Below, piece by piece: positions 52,308 through 61,809 of a stretch of DNA of 64,000 nt. The position numbers were made by a program, and so were the translations under genes. The notes under the pieces are model-generated. The model saw nothing but the letters and a program-made list of their open reading frames with translations. It made no database searches and was not told where the DNA came from. The stretch is from the NCBI RefSeq assembly GCF_018860155.1, contig NZ_JAHKNI010000001.1, positions 943,333-1,007,332 of the forward strand, given 5' to 3'. This stretch comes from Nocardia albiluteola. GTDB taxonomy: Bacteria; Actinomycetota; Actinomycetes; Mycobacteriales; Mycobacteriaceae. Position 1 is the first letter of the stretch, and each line of letters begins with the position of its first letter.

Positions 52308-53660
52308 GTGAGTTCTCGTTCGGATGTCCGGCCCCATCGGATCGCGGTGGTATCGGTGCATACCTCGCCACTGGCGCAACCGGGCACCGGGGACGCGGGC
52401 GGCATGAACGTCTACGTGCTGCAGACCGCGATTCAGCTGGCTCGCCGCGGCGTCGAGGTGGAGATCTTCACCCGTGCCACCTCCTCCGCCGACGAGCCGG
52501 TGGTCGAGGCCGCGCCGGGCGTGCTCGTGCGGCACGTCGTCGCCGGGCCGTTCGAGGGCCTGGACAAGCACGAACTGCCGACTCAGCTGTGCCCGTTCGC
52601 GGCCGAGGTGCTGCGGCAGGAGGCCCGGCAGCTGCCCGGGTACTACGACCTCATCCACTCCCACTACTGGCTCTCGGGCCAGGTCGGCTGGCTCGCGCGT
52701 GACCGCTGGCGGGTGCCGCAGGTGCACACCGCGCACACCCTGGCCGCGGTCAAGAACGCCTACCTCGCCGAGGGCGACACCCCCGAGCCCGCCGCCCGCG
52801 AGATCGGCGAGAAGCAACTCGTCGACGAGGCCGACCGGCTCGTCGCCAACACCGGCGAGGAGGCCCGCCAGCTGGTCGAGCTCTACGGCGCCGATCCCGA
52901 ACGCATCGACGTCGTGCTGCCCGGTGCCGATCTGGCGCGCTACCGTCCCGGCGATCGCGCCGCGGCCCGCGCCGAGCTGGGCATTGCCCCGCACGAGCAG
53001 GTCGTCGCGTTCGTCGGCCGGATCCAGCCGCTCAAGGCCCCCGACGTGCTGGTGCACGCCGCCGCGCAGGTGTTGCGCACCGAGCCGGACCGGGCGCTGC
53101 GGGTGCTGATCGTGGGTGGCCCGTCCGGCACCGGCCTGGACCGCCCCGACGCGCTCATCGAACTCGCCGCCTCCCTCGGCATCGCAGACCGGGTGACCTT
53201 CCTGCCCCCGCAGGCGCCCTCCCGGCTGGTGCAGGTGTACCGCGCCGCGGATGTGGTCGCGGTGCCCAGCTACAACGAATCGTTCGGCCTGGTCGCGATC
53301 GAGGCCCAGGCCAGCGGCACGCCGGTGCTCGCCGCACAGGTGGGCGGCCTGGGAACCGCTGTGCGCGACGGGGTTTCGGGCCTGCTGGTGCCCGGTCACC
53401 GCACCGACGAATGGGCCGCGTCGCTGCGCACGATGCTCGACGACCCGGCCCGCCTGCACGCGATGGGCCGCGCGGCGAGCGCGCACGCGGCCAACTTCTC
53501 CTGGGAACACACCGCCGAGGGCCTGCTGGACAGCTACTCCGAGGCGCTCGCGGGCCGCCTCGGCATGCGCTCGCGGCTGGCGGGTACGTTGCTCAGCGAG
53601 AGCAATCAGGCCAGGTCGCGGGCGCTGTGGCGGCGCCGGATGGGAGTGGTGCGCAGGTGA
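52308..53660 (+). CDS. mshA: mycothiol glycosyltransferase MshA
   Basis: 450 aa. First step of mycothiol synthesis: joins UDP-GlcNAc to inositol-1-phosphate. [68 protein letters not shown] (EX7E) and the [11 protein letters not shown] tail are diagnostic. GTG 52308 with GGAGG ahead (GTG 52305 also in frame). Ends in the GTGA overlap with the next gene. Counterpart of Rv0486. Confidence 0.97.
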   Translation: MSSRSDVRPHRIAVVSVHTSPLAQPGTGDAGGMNVYVLQTAIQLARRGVEVEIFTRATSSADEPVVEAAPGVLVRHVVAGPFEGLDKHELPTQLCPFAAEVLRQEARQLPGYYDLIHSHYWLSGQVGWLARDRWRVPQVHTAHTLAAVKNAYLAEGDTPEPAAREIGEKQLVDEADRLVANTGEEARQLVELYGADPERIDVVLPGADLARYRPGDRAAARAELGIAPHEQVVAFVGRIQPLKAPDVLVHAAAQVLRTEPDRALRVLIVGGPSGTGLDRPDALIELAASLGIADRVTFLPPQAPSRLVQVYRAADVVAVPSYNESFGLVAIEAQASGTPVLAAQVGGLGTAVRDGVSGLLVPGHRTDEWAASLRTMLDDPARLHAMGRAASAHAANFSWEHTAEGLLDSYSEALAGRLGMRSRLAGTLLSESNQARSRALWRRRMGVVRR

Positions 53661-54151
53661 TCGAGCAGACCGCACAGCTGATCGAGGAGACGCTGCGCGA
53701 TCGGGAGGTCGAGTACACGCGCGAGGGCGAGAACACGTTCGTCGTGGTGCTGCCCGGCGAGCGCAAGCTGAAGACCACCGTCATGCTGACCGTCGGCAAG
53801 CACGGCGTGCGCCACGAATGCTTCGTCTGCCGCAAACCGGACGAGAACTTCGAGGGCGTCTACAAATTCCTGCTGCGCCGCAACCGCCGCCTCTACGGCG
53901 CGGCCTACACCCTGGACCGGGTCGGCGACATCTACCTGGTCGGCCGCATCGCGACCCACGCGGTCACGCCCGATGAGCTGGACACCGTCTTCGGCCAGAT
54001 CCTCGAGGCCGTGGACGCGGACTTCAACGTCCTGCTCGAGCTCGGCTTCGCCGAATCCATTCGCCGCGAATGGAAGTGGAGAGTGTCCCGCGGCGAATCG
54101 CTGAAGAATCTGCGCGCCTTCGAGCATCTCGTCGAGGCCGAGGACTCCTGA
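53657..54151 (+). CDS. YbjN-domain protein (Rv0487-like)
   Basis: 164 aa. [47 protein letters not shown] and [20 protein letters not shown] are the YbjN/type III chaperone-like fold. Translation-coupled to mshA by GTGA. Role unknown; its position next to mshA is conserved with mycobacteria. Confidence 0.88.
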   Translation: MIEQTAQLIEETLRDREVEYTREGENTFVVVLPGERKLKTTVMLTVGKHGVRHECFVCRKPDENFEGVYKFLLRRNRRLYGAAYTLDRVGDIYLVGRIATHAVTPDELDTVFGQILEAVDADFNVLLELGFAESIRREWKWRVSRGESLKNLRAFEHLVEAEDS

Positions 54152-54407
54152 CCGGCTCGCTCACGCCGAGCAGTGCCGTGTCGACAGTTGACGTACGGGT
54201 GGTGAACTCGTATCAGCCGCTGCTGCCGAGCTGTGGATCTTCCTGTAGCGCTGCTGGACGAGCCGCCGCCGATCTCCCCGCTGACCCCGGACCGACCGCA
54301 GCTCCGGGTACCCGGATCCTGATCCACTCGGACGGCCGGTCGAGTGCGCGGCGGGGGACACCCGACCCGGCGGTGCGGGTCGCGGCGATCCGATCGACAA
54401 TGGCCCG

Positions 54408-55079
54408 ATGGAGCTGAGCGATGCGCTGCGGACGACGGGTGCGGTCCGCGAATTCACCGACGAGCCGGTCGCGGACCAGACGGTCTACGACATTCTCGAG
54501 ACCGCCCGCTTCGCGCCCAGCGGCGGCAACCGCCAGGGCTGGCGGACGATCGTGGTCAAGGATCCGCAGGTGCGGCTGGCCCTGCGGGATCTGTACCTGA
54601 ACGGCTGGGACGAATATCTGGCGCTGGGCAAGGCGGGCCTGGTGCCGTGGGCCCCGATCACCGATCGCGAGGCCGAGCAGGTCGCGTTGCGCGAGGCGGG
54701 CACCCTGCCGCGGGGCGATTTCGCCGAGCGGTTACACGAGGTGCCGGTGATGATCGCGGTCCTGGCCGACCTGCGCGCGCTCGCGGCGGTCGATCGGGAT
54801 TTCGACCGGTACACCCTGGTCGGCGGCGCCTCGATCTACCCGTTCGTCTGGAGCGTGCTGCTCGCCGCGCGCGAACACGGCCTCGCCGGCGTGCCGACCA
54901 CGATGCTCACCCGCAGCGAGCCCCAGGCCCGCGAGGTGCTGGGCGTGCCGGACACCCACGCGGTCGCGGGCTTGCTGATCCTGGGGCATCCTGTGCGCCG
55001 GCCCAAGCGCCTGCGCCGCGCCGAGGTCGAGGACTTCACGACTCTCGACCGTTTCGACGGGCCCGAATTCACCGCCTGA
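54408..55079 (+). CDS. nitroreductase-family flavoprotein
   Basis: 223 aa. TTGAVREFTDEPVADQTVYDIL, RFAPSGGNRQGWRTIVV (FMN binding) and the late LGVPDTHAVAGLLILGHP are typical. Reduces nitro or quinone groups with NAD(P)H and FMN. GACAAT (54396-54401) six bases before ATG 54408 suggests leaderless expression; no ribosome binding site. Confidence 0.85.
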   Translation: MELSDALRTTGAVREFTDEPVADQTVYDILETARFAPSGGNRQGWRTIVVKDPQVRLALRDLYLNGWDEYLALGKAGLVPWAPITDREAEQVALREAGTLPRGDFAERLHEVPVMIAVLADLRALAAVDRDFDRYTLVGGASIYPFVWSVLLAAREHGLAGVPTTMLTRSEPQAREVLGVPDTHAVAGLLILGHPVRRPKRLRRAEVEDFTTLDRFDGPEFTA

Positions 55080-55417
55080 ACGGCGCGGCGTCGGCACCGG
55101 AATCCCGGGGGCGACTGGTCTGTCGTATCCAGGAGGGCCACTGGTCTGCCATATCCCAGCGGCGACCGGTCTGGCGTTACCCGGGGCGACCGGTCTGCCG
55201 TAACTCGAGGGCGATCGGTCTGCCGTGCCCTGGCAGCGGACGGCGTGCCGCACCCTGTACGGCGAACCGATCGGGTTCCATCCGATACAAGCGTTCGACT
55301 CCTTCGAGGCGGATGGGCTACACGCTTGTCGCGTTGCGGTCCGTCTCGGCCGGCCGATCGGACGGAAGAACTTCCGAACGGCGAGACGGCTGCGGCGGCG
55401 GGTGCGAGGATGCGGGC
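55080..55417. other. 338-bp region upstream of the ROK kinase
   Basis: No gene. Its first half is a five-copy degenerate tandem repeat (separate entry); the second half shows nothing else. Confidence 0.6.
55111..55235 (+). repeat. five degenerate ~25-bp tandem repeats
   Basis: Units begin at 55111, 55137, 55162, 55186 and 55211 (spacing 24-26). Consensus GCGACYGGTCTGCCGTA followed by a variable GC-rich end. Not CRISPR (no spacers) and not coding. Confidence 0.8.
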
Positions 55418-56320
55418 GTGACGGTTGTGGCGTTGGACATCGGGGCGACGAAGCTTGCGGCGGGGATTGTGGACGAGGGGCCGCAGGTCCGGGACGTGCG
55501 GGTGGCCGCGGTGCCGCGCGAGGGGGTCTGGGAGGCGTGCCGGGAGTTGCTGCGGAAGGTGGCCGCGCCGGAGCGGGTGAGCGCGGTCGGGATCGGGTCG
55601 GCGGGGCCGGTGGACGTCCCGCGGGGGATCACGATGCCGCTGAACATCCCCGAGTGGAAGCCGGGCTTTCCGATCGTGGCGTCGGTGCAGGAGCTGTTCC
55701 CGAGGGCGGTGATCCGGTTCGCGCACGATGGGGCCTGCCTGGCGCTGGCCGAACATCACATCGGGGGGCTGCGCGGGGTACGCGACGGGCTGGCGATGAC
55801 CGTCTCGTCGGGGATCGGCGGCGGATTCCTCGAGGACGGCCGGGTCGCGGTGGGCCGCACCGGAAATGCCGGTCACGTCGGGCACATCGTGGTCCCCGGA
55901 TCGCGGGATCGCTGCGGCTGCGGCGGCATCGGCTGCGTCGAGGCGGTCGCCAGCGGCATGTCGTCGGTGCGCTGGGCGCGCGCCCAGGGCTGGACCGGCG
56001 AGTCGGGCATCGAGCTGGCACGGGCCGCGCACACGGGGGAGCCGATCGCGCTGGCCGCCCTCGAGCGGGCCGGAACCGCGCTGGGACAGGCGATTTCCTC
56101 CGCGGCGGCGCTGCTGGACATCGACCGCGTGATCATCGGCGGCGGATTCTCCGAATCCGGTGAGCCGCTGTGGAATCCGATGCGCGCCGCGATCGCCGAA
56201 CATGCCCGCCTCGGCTTCCTGCGCGAGATCCAGGTGCTGCCCTCGCGAATTCACAACGGCGCCACCCTTGTCGGCGCGGGCGTGCTGGCGGCCGGGCACG
56301 CCGCCGACGAGTACGACTGA
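55418..56320 (+). CDS. ROK-family glucokinase-like protein
   Basis: 300 aa. ATP site LDIGATKLAAGIVDEG, VSSGIGGGF, and the zinc motif GHVGHIVV ... RCGCGGIGCVEAVASG. Phosphorylates glucose or a related sugar. GTG 55418 with GAGGA ahead. No regulatory DNA-binding domain at the N-terminus, so it is a kinase rather than a repressor. Confidence 0.9.
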   Translation: MTVVALDIGATKLAAGIVDEGPQVRDVRVAAVPREGVWEACRELLRKVAAPERVSAVGIGSAGPVDVPRGITMPLNIPEWKPGFPIVASVQELFPRAVIRFAHDGACLALAEHHIGGLRGVRDGLAMTVSSGIGGGFLEDGRVAVGRTGNAGHVGHIVVPGSRDRCGCGGIGCVEAVASGMSSVRWARAQGWTGESGIELARAAHTGEPIALAALERAGTALGQAISSAAALLDIDRVIIGGGFSESGEPLWNPMRAAIAEHARLGFLREIQVLPSRIHNGATLVGAGVLAAGHAADEYD

Positions 56321-56427
56321 GCATCGCCGTGTCGGTCGGGTGCGGCGCGGCCGCATACGGGCGGTCGTCGACGCTCGAGGGCGTGCCTTCGTCGATTTCG
56401 GCCGGCAAACCGATTACGTTCGATCTC

Positions 56428-56607
56428 GTGTCTGTCGAATACGTGCCGGGTGATGTGGTCTTCGTGCCGAGCGGGCCGTTCCAGGGCAGCTGCGGGGTAG
56501 TGCGGGAGATCGACGCGCACAGCTCGCAGATATGGCTGGATCTCTCGATGGGCTGGCAGCGTACCCACCGGGTCGCGGTGGATTTCGACGAGATCGAGCT
56601 GGCCTGA
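56428..56607 (+). CDS. KOW-motif mini-protein
   Basis: 59 aa, short: [21 protein letters not shown] then [33 protein letters not shown] is a KOW (NusG-like) RNA- or protein-binding motif. GTG 56428 is seven bases after TACGTT (56415-56420), so likely leaderless. Sits just before gpmA. Partner unknown. Confidence 0.7.
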   Translation: MSVEYVPGDVVFVPSGPFQGSCGVVREIDAHSSQIWLDLSMGWQRTHRVAVDFDEIELA

Positions 56608-56660
56608 CCGCGCCCGATCGAGTGCGGGCCCGGGCACGGCCTTATCCGCATCGTGGAATG

Positions 56661-57407
56661 ATGGCCCACATGACGTACACCCTCGTGCTGCTGCGCCACG
56701 GCGAGAGCGAATGGAATGCCCTGAACCTGTTCACCGGCTGGGTGGACGTGCACCTCACCGAGAAGGGCATGGCCGAGGGCAAGCGCGCCGGCGAGCTGCT
56801 GGCCGAGCACAAGATCCTGCCCGATATCGTGTTCACCTCGCTGCTGCGCCGCGCCATCGGCACCGCCAACCTGGCCCTGGACGCCGCGGATCGGCACTGG
56901 ATTCCGGTCGTGCGCGACTGGCGGCTCAACGAGCGCCACTACGGCGCGCTGCAGGGCAAGAACAAGGCCGAGATCCGCGACAAGTACGGCGACGAGCAGT
57001 TCATGCTGTGGCGCCGCAGTTACGACACCCCGCCCCCGCCGATCGAGGCGGGCACCGAGTACAGCCAGGACGGCGACCCGCGCTACGCCGATATCGCCGC
57101 GCCCGCCACCGAGTGCCTGCAGGACGTCGTGGCCCGCATGGTGCCGTACTGGGAGTCGACGATCTCCAAGGAGCTGCTGGCCGGGAAGACGGTTCTGGTT
57201 GCCGCGCACGGTAATTCGCTGCGCGCGCTGGTCAAGCACCTGGAAGGGATCTCGGACGACGACATCGCCGGGCTGAACATCCCGACGGGCATCCCGCTGC
57301 GCTACGAGCTGGACGAGAACCTGCGTCCGGTCGGGCCGGGGGAGTACCTGGATCCGGAGGCCGCGGCCGCCGGCGCCGCCGCCGTCGCGAATCAGGGCGG
57401 TAAGTAG
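56661..57407 (+). CDS. gpmA: 2,3-bisphosphoglycerate-dependent phosphoglycerate mutase
   Basis: 248 aa. [12 protein letters not shown] (phospho-His), [50 protein letters not shown] and [16 protein letters not shown] are complete. Glycolysis: 3- to 2-phosphoglycerate. Start ATG 56661 gives a length close to M. tuberculosis Gpm1; ATG 56658 and 56670 are also in frame. Precedes senX3 as in mycobacteria, although here a hydrolase intervenes. Confidence 0.96.
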   Translation: MAHMTYTLVLLRHGESEWNALNLFTGWVDVHLTEKGMAEGKRAGELLAEHKILPDIVFTSLLRRAIGTANLALDAADRHWIPVVRDWRLNERHYGALQGKNKAEIRDKYGDEQFMLWRRSYDTPPPPIEAGTEYSQDGDPRYADIAAPATECLQDVVARMVPYWESTISKELLAGKTVLVAAHGNSLRALVKHLEGISDDDIAGLNIPTGIPLRYELDENLRPVGPGEYLDPEAAAAGAAAVANQGGK

Positions 57408-57440
57408 GTAACTCGCCCCTCGGAGTTCTGGGGGACCGAC

Positions 57441-57479
57441 CGAAGCGCTGCGACCGGGCAACCGGTTCGCGGCGCTTCG
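57441..57479 (+). terminator. hairpin after gpmA
   Basis: CGAAGCGC (57441-57448) and GCGCTTCG (57472-57479) pair perfectly around a loop that itself contains a CCGG...CCGG pairing. 33 bases past the gpmA stop. Confidence 0.7.
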
Positions 57480-57843
57480 TCGTTTCACGGAACCGCGTCG
57501 AGTCGTGCTCGTTTCGCCACCACCACGGTTCGCCGAAGGTAATCGTTCTCGCAGCGGCGTCGTTTGGTCCGGGACATCGTTCGGCCGACCGCGCACCGCC
57601 GACAAGACTCGCGGCAAACCACCCAAATGCTGTGAACTGCCTCTCGTCTACGGAAGCGTAGCTATCACATTGCTATTCGCTCTCCGGGGCTCTGCCGCCG
57701 CCGCGTCCGTATCGGGTTGTCCCAGGTGACGGCCGATCGAATGCGACCGGGATCGGAAGGTTGCGAGCCCGGGATCGAGCGCCCGGACCGGTGAGAAGGT
57801 GAGAAGGTGCAAGACTTTCGTTGCAATTGGTGTAACCGATGGT

Positions 57844-57871
57844 TTGAAACTTACTCATCGGTAGATAGACT
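57844..57871 (+). promoter_or_regulatory. consensus-like promoter before the CocE-like hydrolase
   Basis: TTGAAA (57844-57849), 16 bp, TAGACT (57866-57871), 39 bp before the start codon. It is close to the sigma-A consensus. Confidence 0.6.
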
Positions 57872-57910
57872 CCCGGACGTTCGACCATTTCGAGAGGTGG
57901 ATCACGTCCG

Positions 57911-59962
57911 ATGAAGTACGCGTTGCGGGCCACAGTCACGGCCGTCGCCGCCACCATCACCCTTCCCTTCCTCCCCGGAACCTCCGCCGCGGCGCCCGCG
58001 GTCACCGGTCCCGACGGCGGAGTCGCCGGCACGGCCTGGACCGCCGCCGAGGACGGCCCGCAGCAATACCCGAACATTCACATCGACTGGGATGTGCCGA
58101 TCCGGATGAGCGACGGCACCGTCCTGAAGGGCAACGTGTACCGCCCCGCCGATGCCATCGGGCGGCCCGTCGACGTGCGCACGCCCGCCATCGTCAACAT
58201 GACCCCGTACACCAAGCTGGTCTCGGCCATCGCCGACCAGGCCGGATCGATTCCGGGCCTGTCCGACGCGCTGCTGCACCTGTTCCAGCAGATCGACATG
58301 TCGGGCACCCCGCTGTCCGGGCTCACCGATTTCACCAGGGCGTTCGGCGGCGGCGAGCTGCGCAACTTCAGCGTTGACCGGCAGCTGGTCGAGAGCGGGT
58401 ACACGCAGGTGGTCGTGGACGTGCGCGGAACCGGCTTCTCCCAGGGTGACTGGGACATCCTGCGCGGGCGCGAGCAGCAGGACACCGTCGAGGTGATCGA
58501 CTGGGCGTCCCGGCAGCCGTGGTCCGACGGCAAGGTCGGCATGAACGGCATCTCCTACTCGGGCATCAACCAGGTGCAGGCAGCGGAGAAGCACCCGCCC
58601 GCGCTGAAGGCGATCTTCCCCGTCGTGCCCGGCAGCGACCTCATCGACGACGTGCTCGCGCCCGGCGGCGGCTTCGGCGTCAACTTCATTCCGCTGTGGC
58701 TCAGCGCGGTCAACGGCCTCAAGTGGGTACCGGACCTGAAGTCGTTGGCCACGGGGAACTTCGACACCAAGTGGCTCACCGACCGCGCGGCCGATCCGCT
58801 CACCTACATGGACGTGCTGGCCAACGCCTACACCCAGCCGCGGATACAGGATCTGGATCCCCGGTTGAAGCGGATGCTGACCGACATGTCGTCGGATCGG
58901 AAGCAGTGGATGGGCGATCCGGGCCGGATCACGATTCCGACGTTCGTCGTCGGCGGCTGGCACGACCTGTTCACCTACTCCGAATCCAAGATCTACAACC
59001 AGGTTTCGATGCCGCCCGGCCAGAAGCAGCTGTTCATGGGCAACACCTATCACGTCACCTCCGGCAACGAGACCGGCCGGCCCGGCCTGCCGCCGCGCCT
59101 GGACGTGCTGCAGCGCGCGTGGTTCGACAAGTGGCTCAAGGGAATCGACAACGGCATCGACCGGTACGGCCCGGTGACGCTGCGCCAGCAGGGCGGCGGC
59201 TGGATCACCCAGGGTGGCTTCGGCGCCACCGCCCCGGCCGAGGAGGCCTCGAAGTATCGCCGGATGTACCTGTCCGCCAATCGAAGTGGCACCGCGAACA
59301 GCGTCTACGACGGTTCGCTGACCGGCGGCCCGAACGGTGATACCGCGAGCCTGACCGTCGCGCCGGGCCTGAGCACGGTGTGCTCCAACGACGCCGCCCA
59401 GGCCACCACGGGCGTGCTCGCGATCATCAATGCCTGCGGCAGCGATTCGCGGATCGCCGAGATCAACGCGCTGACCTTCACCAGCGCGCCGGTGCCGGGC
59501 GCGACCACGATCTCCGGCCCGATCGCGGTGCACCTCAACACCGTTCAGGACGCCGCCGACGGCTACTGGACCGTGACGGTGAACGACGTTGCGCCCGACG
59601 GGCAGTCGACCGTGCTGACCTCCGGTCAGCTGATGGCCTCGCTGCGGCAGATCGACGACGCGCACAGCACCCGTTCGGCCAACGGCGATTACACCGATCC
59701 GCGCGCCTACGTCTCGCTGGACAAGCGCCAGCCGACGGTGCCGGGCCGGCCGACCATCCTCGACATCGCGCTGTCGGGCACGCAGGCGGTACTGCAGCCG
59801 GGCCACCGCCTGCGCGTGGATGTGTTCGCGGGCAACTTCCCCAAGGGCCTGCCGATCCTGCCGATGCTGGTGGACACGGGGTTGAAGCCCGAGCACGTGC
59901 GGCTGGACCAGAATCGCCCGAGCTTCGTGAACCTGCCGGTCACGGGCGAGCCGGGCTGGTGA
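57911..59962 (+). CDS. secreted CocE/NonD-family peptidase-like hydrolase
   Basis: 683 aa. Signal peptide (ALRATVTAVAATITLPFLPGT, cleavage near SAAAP). Catalytic domain with VVDVRGTGFSQGDWD, nucleophile NGISYSGINQ (GxSYxG) and VGGWHDLFTY carrying the acid residue; a C-terminal jelly-roll (about 430-683). Hydrolyses acyl or Xaa-Pro-type bonds outside the cell. AGAGGTGG lies ahead of ATG 57911. It stands between gpmA and senX3, where mycobacteria have none. Confidence 0.9.
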   Translation: MKYALRATVTAVAATITLPFLPGTSAAAPAVTGPDGGVAGTAWTAAEDGPQQYPNIHIDWDVPIRMSDGTVLKGNVYRPADAIGRPVDVRTPAIVNMTPYTKLVSAIADQAGSIPGLSDALLHLFQQIDMSGTPLSGLTDFTRAFGGGELRNFSVDRQLVESGYTQVVVDVRGTGFSQGDWDILRGREQQDTVEVIDWASRQPWSDGKVGMNGISYSGINQVQAAEKHPPALKAIFPVVPGSDLIDDVLAPGGGFGVNFIPLWLSAVNGLKWVPDLKSLATGNFDTKWLTDRAADPLTYMDVLANAYTQPRIQDLDPRLKRMLTDMSSDRKQWMGDPGRITIPTFVVGGWHDLFTYSESKIYNQVSMPPGQKQLFMGNTYHVTSGNETGRPGLPPRLDVLQRAWFDKWLKGIDNGIDRYGPVTLRQQGGGWITQGGFGATAPAEEASKYRRMYLSANRSGTANSVYDGSLTGGPNGDTASLTVAPGLSTVCSNDAAQATTGVLAIINACGSDSRIAEINALTFTSAPVPGATTISGPIAVHLNTVQDAADGYWTVTVNDVAPDGQSTVLTSGQLMASLRQIDDAHSTRSANGDYTDPRAYVSLDKRQPTVPGRPTILDIALSGTQAVLQPGHRLRVDVFAGNFPKGLPILPMLVDTGLKPEHVRLDQNRPSFVNLPVTGEPGW

Positions 59963-60249
59963 ACCAGCTGAACTGAGTCGTACCTCACGCGGCGGTGAAA
60001 GTGCGATAACGGTCACAACAATCGGGCGTGATGGCCAGTAGTTCACGCGGGTTTCGCGCATTCTCCAGATCCGCGGTGCCACAACGAAATGTCCTCGCGC
60101 GATCGTCTTGATCGTTCGGCACTAGCTCGGCTCGGCGCCGCGGCCAGGCCGGTAGAACTTTGTGTAAACGCCGGGCTAACGCCGCCATAATGTCCTGCGA
60201 CCTGCGTGAAACTTCGCCGTCCGCTGCTCGCGCGGGTCCTGCGCGATCG

Positions 60250-60255
60250 TACGAT
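60250..60255 (+). promoter_or_regulatory. candidate -10 box for leaderless start of cassette A and senX3
   Basis: TACGAT with six bases to the GTG (60262) of the first cassette ORF. A second candidate is CATAAT near 60186-60191, which would give a leader of about 65 nt. No clear -35 box. Confidence 0.4.
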
Positions 60256-60261
60256 TCATCT

Positions 60262-60378
60262 GTGAGTGGAGCGCAGCGGAACGAACCATCGGTGCCGCGC
60301 GCCACGCGCACGACGTTGCAGGGCATCGGCGAGGCGGCGTCCACGACGATGCCGAGCGCTAGCGAGGTATCGGTGTGA
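60262..60378 (+). CDS. mini-ORF of cassette A
   Basis: 38 aa, [10 protein letters not shown] ... [12 protein letters not shown] 60262; its TGA overlaps the GTG of cassette B. No ribosome binding site ahead; possibly leaderless from TACGAT. Confidence 0.55.
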   Translation: MSGAQRNEPSVPRATRTTLQGIGEAASTTMPSASEVSV

Positions 60379-60458
60379 GTGGAGCGCAGCGGAACGAACC
60401 ATCAGCACTGCGTGGTGCACGCACGTCGATGCCGAGCGCTAGCGAGGTATCGGTGTGA
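60375..60458 (+). CDS. mini-ORF of cassette B
   Basis: 27 aa, [14 protein letters not shown] ... MPSASEVSV. Start and stop both overlap neighbours (GTGA). Confidence 0.55.
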   Translation: MSGAQRNEPSALRGARTSMPSASEVSV

Positions 60459-60538
60459 GTGGAGCGCAGCGGAACGAGCCATCGGCACTGCGTGGTGCAC
60501 GCACGGTGATGCCGAGCGCTAGCGAGGTATCGGCGTGA
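60455..60538 (+). CDS. mini-ORF of cassette C
   Basis: 27 aa, [14 protein letters not shown] ... MPSASEVSA. Its TGA (60536-60538) overlaps the senX3 GTG (60535-60537), so ribosomes finishing it can start senX3. Confidence 0.55.
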   Translation: MSGAQRNEPSALRGARTVMPSASEVSA

Positions 60539-61809
60539 GTGCTCCACAGGTCGTTTTGCTGGCGGTTCTCGCGGCCGTGGTCGGACTGGCGGTGGGCGGC
60601 CTGCTCATCCCGTACATGAACGCCCGCCAGGCGCAGCGGCGCGAGGCCGAGAACGGCCTGACGATGTCCCAGGTGCTCGACCTGATCGTGCTCACGTCCG
60701 AGAGCGGAATCGCGGTCGTCGACGAATACCGCGACGTGGTGCTGGTCAATCCGCGCGCCGAGGAATTGGGCGTGGTGCGCAACCGGCTGCTCGACGAGCG
60801 GGCCTGGGCCGCGGTGGAGAAGGTCATCGCCAGCGGCGAGGACGTCGATTTCGATTTGACGCTGAAGAATCCGGTGCCCGGGCGCGGCCGCATCGCGGTG
60901 CGCGGGGTGGCGCGCCCGCTGTCGCGCGGGGATTCCAATTTCGTGGTGCTGTTCGCCGACGACGACTCGGAAACCGCGCGCATGGAGGCCACCCGCCGCG
61001 ATTTCGTCGCGAATGTCAGCCACGAGCTCAAAACTCCCGTCGGCGCGATGAGCCTGCTCGCCGAGGCGATGCTGGAATCGGCCGACGATCCGGATTCTGT
61101 GCGACATTTCGGAAATCGGCTGCTGGCCGAGTCTGGGCGCATGGGCAAGATGGTGACCGAGCTGATCGCGCTGTCGCGGCTGCAGGGCGCGGAGAAGTTG
61201 CCGCAGCTCGACGCCGTCGAGGTCGACGTCGTGGTCCACGCGGCGATCGAGCGCTCGCGCACCGCCGCCGAGGCCGCAGGCATCACGGTGAGCACCGACA
61301 CCAACAGTGGCCTGGAAATACTGGGCGACGAAACCCTGCTGGTGACGGCGCTGTCGAATCTGGTGGAGAACGCCATCAACTACTCCCCGCGCGGCTCGCA
61401 CGTGTCGCTGAGTCGCTCGGTGCGCAACGGCTATGTCAATATCGCTGTGACCGACCGCGGCATCGGCATCGCCAAGGAGGATCAGGAACGGGTATTCGAG
61501 CGCTTTTTCCGCGCCGACAAGGCCCGTTCGCGCGCCACCGGCGGTACCGGGCTCGGACTGGCTATCGTCAAGCATGTCGCCGCAAACCACAACGGAGAGA
61601 TCACCCTGTGGAGCAAACTGGGCACGGGTTCGACGTTCACGCTGCGCATTCCCGCCGTGGAGGCTGAGGACCAGAACGCCGCCGGCGCCGTCCCGAGCGC
61701 CGCGGTGGACAAGAAAACACCCCCCGGAACTCCGGTGGGCAAGAAGGAAACCGGCCCGCGCCCCACGACGGGGCGGGCCAGACCCAACGGTGTGGAGGCA
61801 ACCCGATGA
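60535..61809 (+). CDS. senX3: sensor histidine kinase SenX3
   Basis: 424 aa. One N-terminal membrane helix ([20 protein letters not shown]), a PAS domain (about 50-150), phospho-acceptor [14 protein letters not shown]-box [11 protein letters not shown]-boxes [10 protein letters not shown] and [12 protein letters not shown], and a Lys/Pro-rich tail. Phosphate-starvation sensor partnering RegX3. GTG 60535 is fixed by the cassette overlap. Stop and regX3 start overlap as ATGA. Confidence 0.97.
   Translation: MSAPQVVLLAVLAAVVGLAVGGLLIPYMNARQAQRREAENGLTMSQVLDLIVLTSESGIAVVDEYRDVVLVNPRAEELGVVRNRLLDERAWAAVEKVIASGEDVDFDLTLKNPVPGRGRIAVRGVARPLSRGDSNFVVLFADDDSETARMEATRRDFVANVSHELKTPVGAMSLLAEAMLESADDPDSVRHFGNRLLAESGRMGKMVTELIALSRLQGAEKLPQLDAVEVDVVVHAAIERSRTAAEAAGITVSTDTNSGLEILGDETLLVTALSNLVENAINYSPRGSHVSLSRSVRNGYVNIAVTDRGIGIAKEDQERVFERFFRADKARSRATGGTGLGLAIVKHVAANHNGEITLWSKLGTGSTFTLRIPAVEAEDQNAAGAVPSAAVDKKTPPGTPVGKKETGPRPTTGRARPNGVEATR

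Larger units (their letters stand above)
57408..57910. other. 503-bp region between gpmA and the CocE-like hydrolase
   Basis: No gene recognised. Contains the gpmA hairpin at 57441-57479 and the hydrolase promoter at 57844-57871; the middle shows nothing clear. Confidence 0.55.
60262..60534 (+). repeat. three tandem MIRU-like coupling cassettes (A, B, C) before senX3
   Basis: Copies start at 60262 (113 bp), 60375 (80 bp) and 60455 (80 bp). B and C match at 75 of 80 bases; A shares the first 29 and last 26 bases but has a longer, different middle. All periods are 3n+2, so each GTG start overlaps the previous stop as GTGA and each ends with AGCGAGGTATCGG, which places a GAGG before the next start. 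A small hairpin (CGTG-GTG-CACG) lies in the middle of B and C. Copy D lies at 45973-46052. Confidence 0.88.

Noticed and set aside
55111..55235. CRISPR array
   Set aside because: Units are contiguous and degenerate with no constant-length spacers, and there are no cas genes.
60160..60378. 72-aa open frame running into cassette A
   Set aside because: The upstream part has no ribosome binding site or resemblance; only the GTG at 60262 fits the repeat logic.
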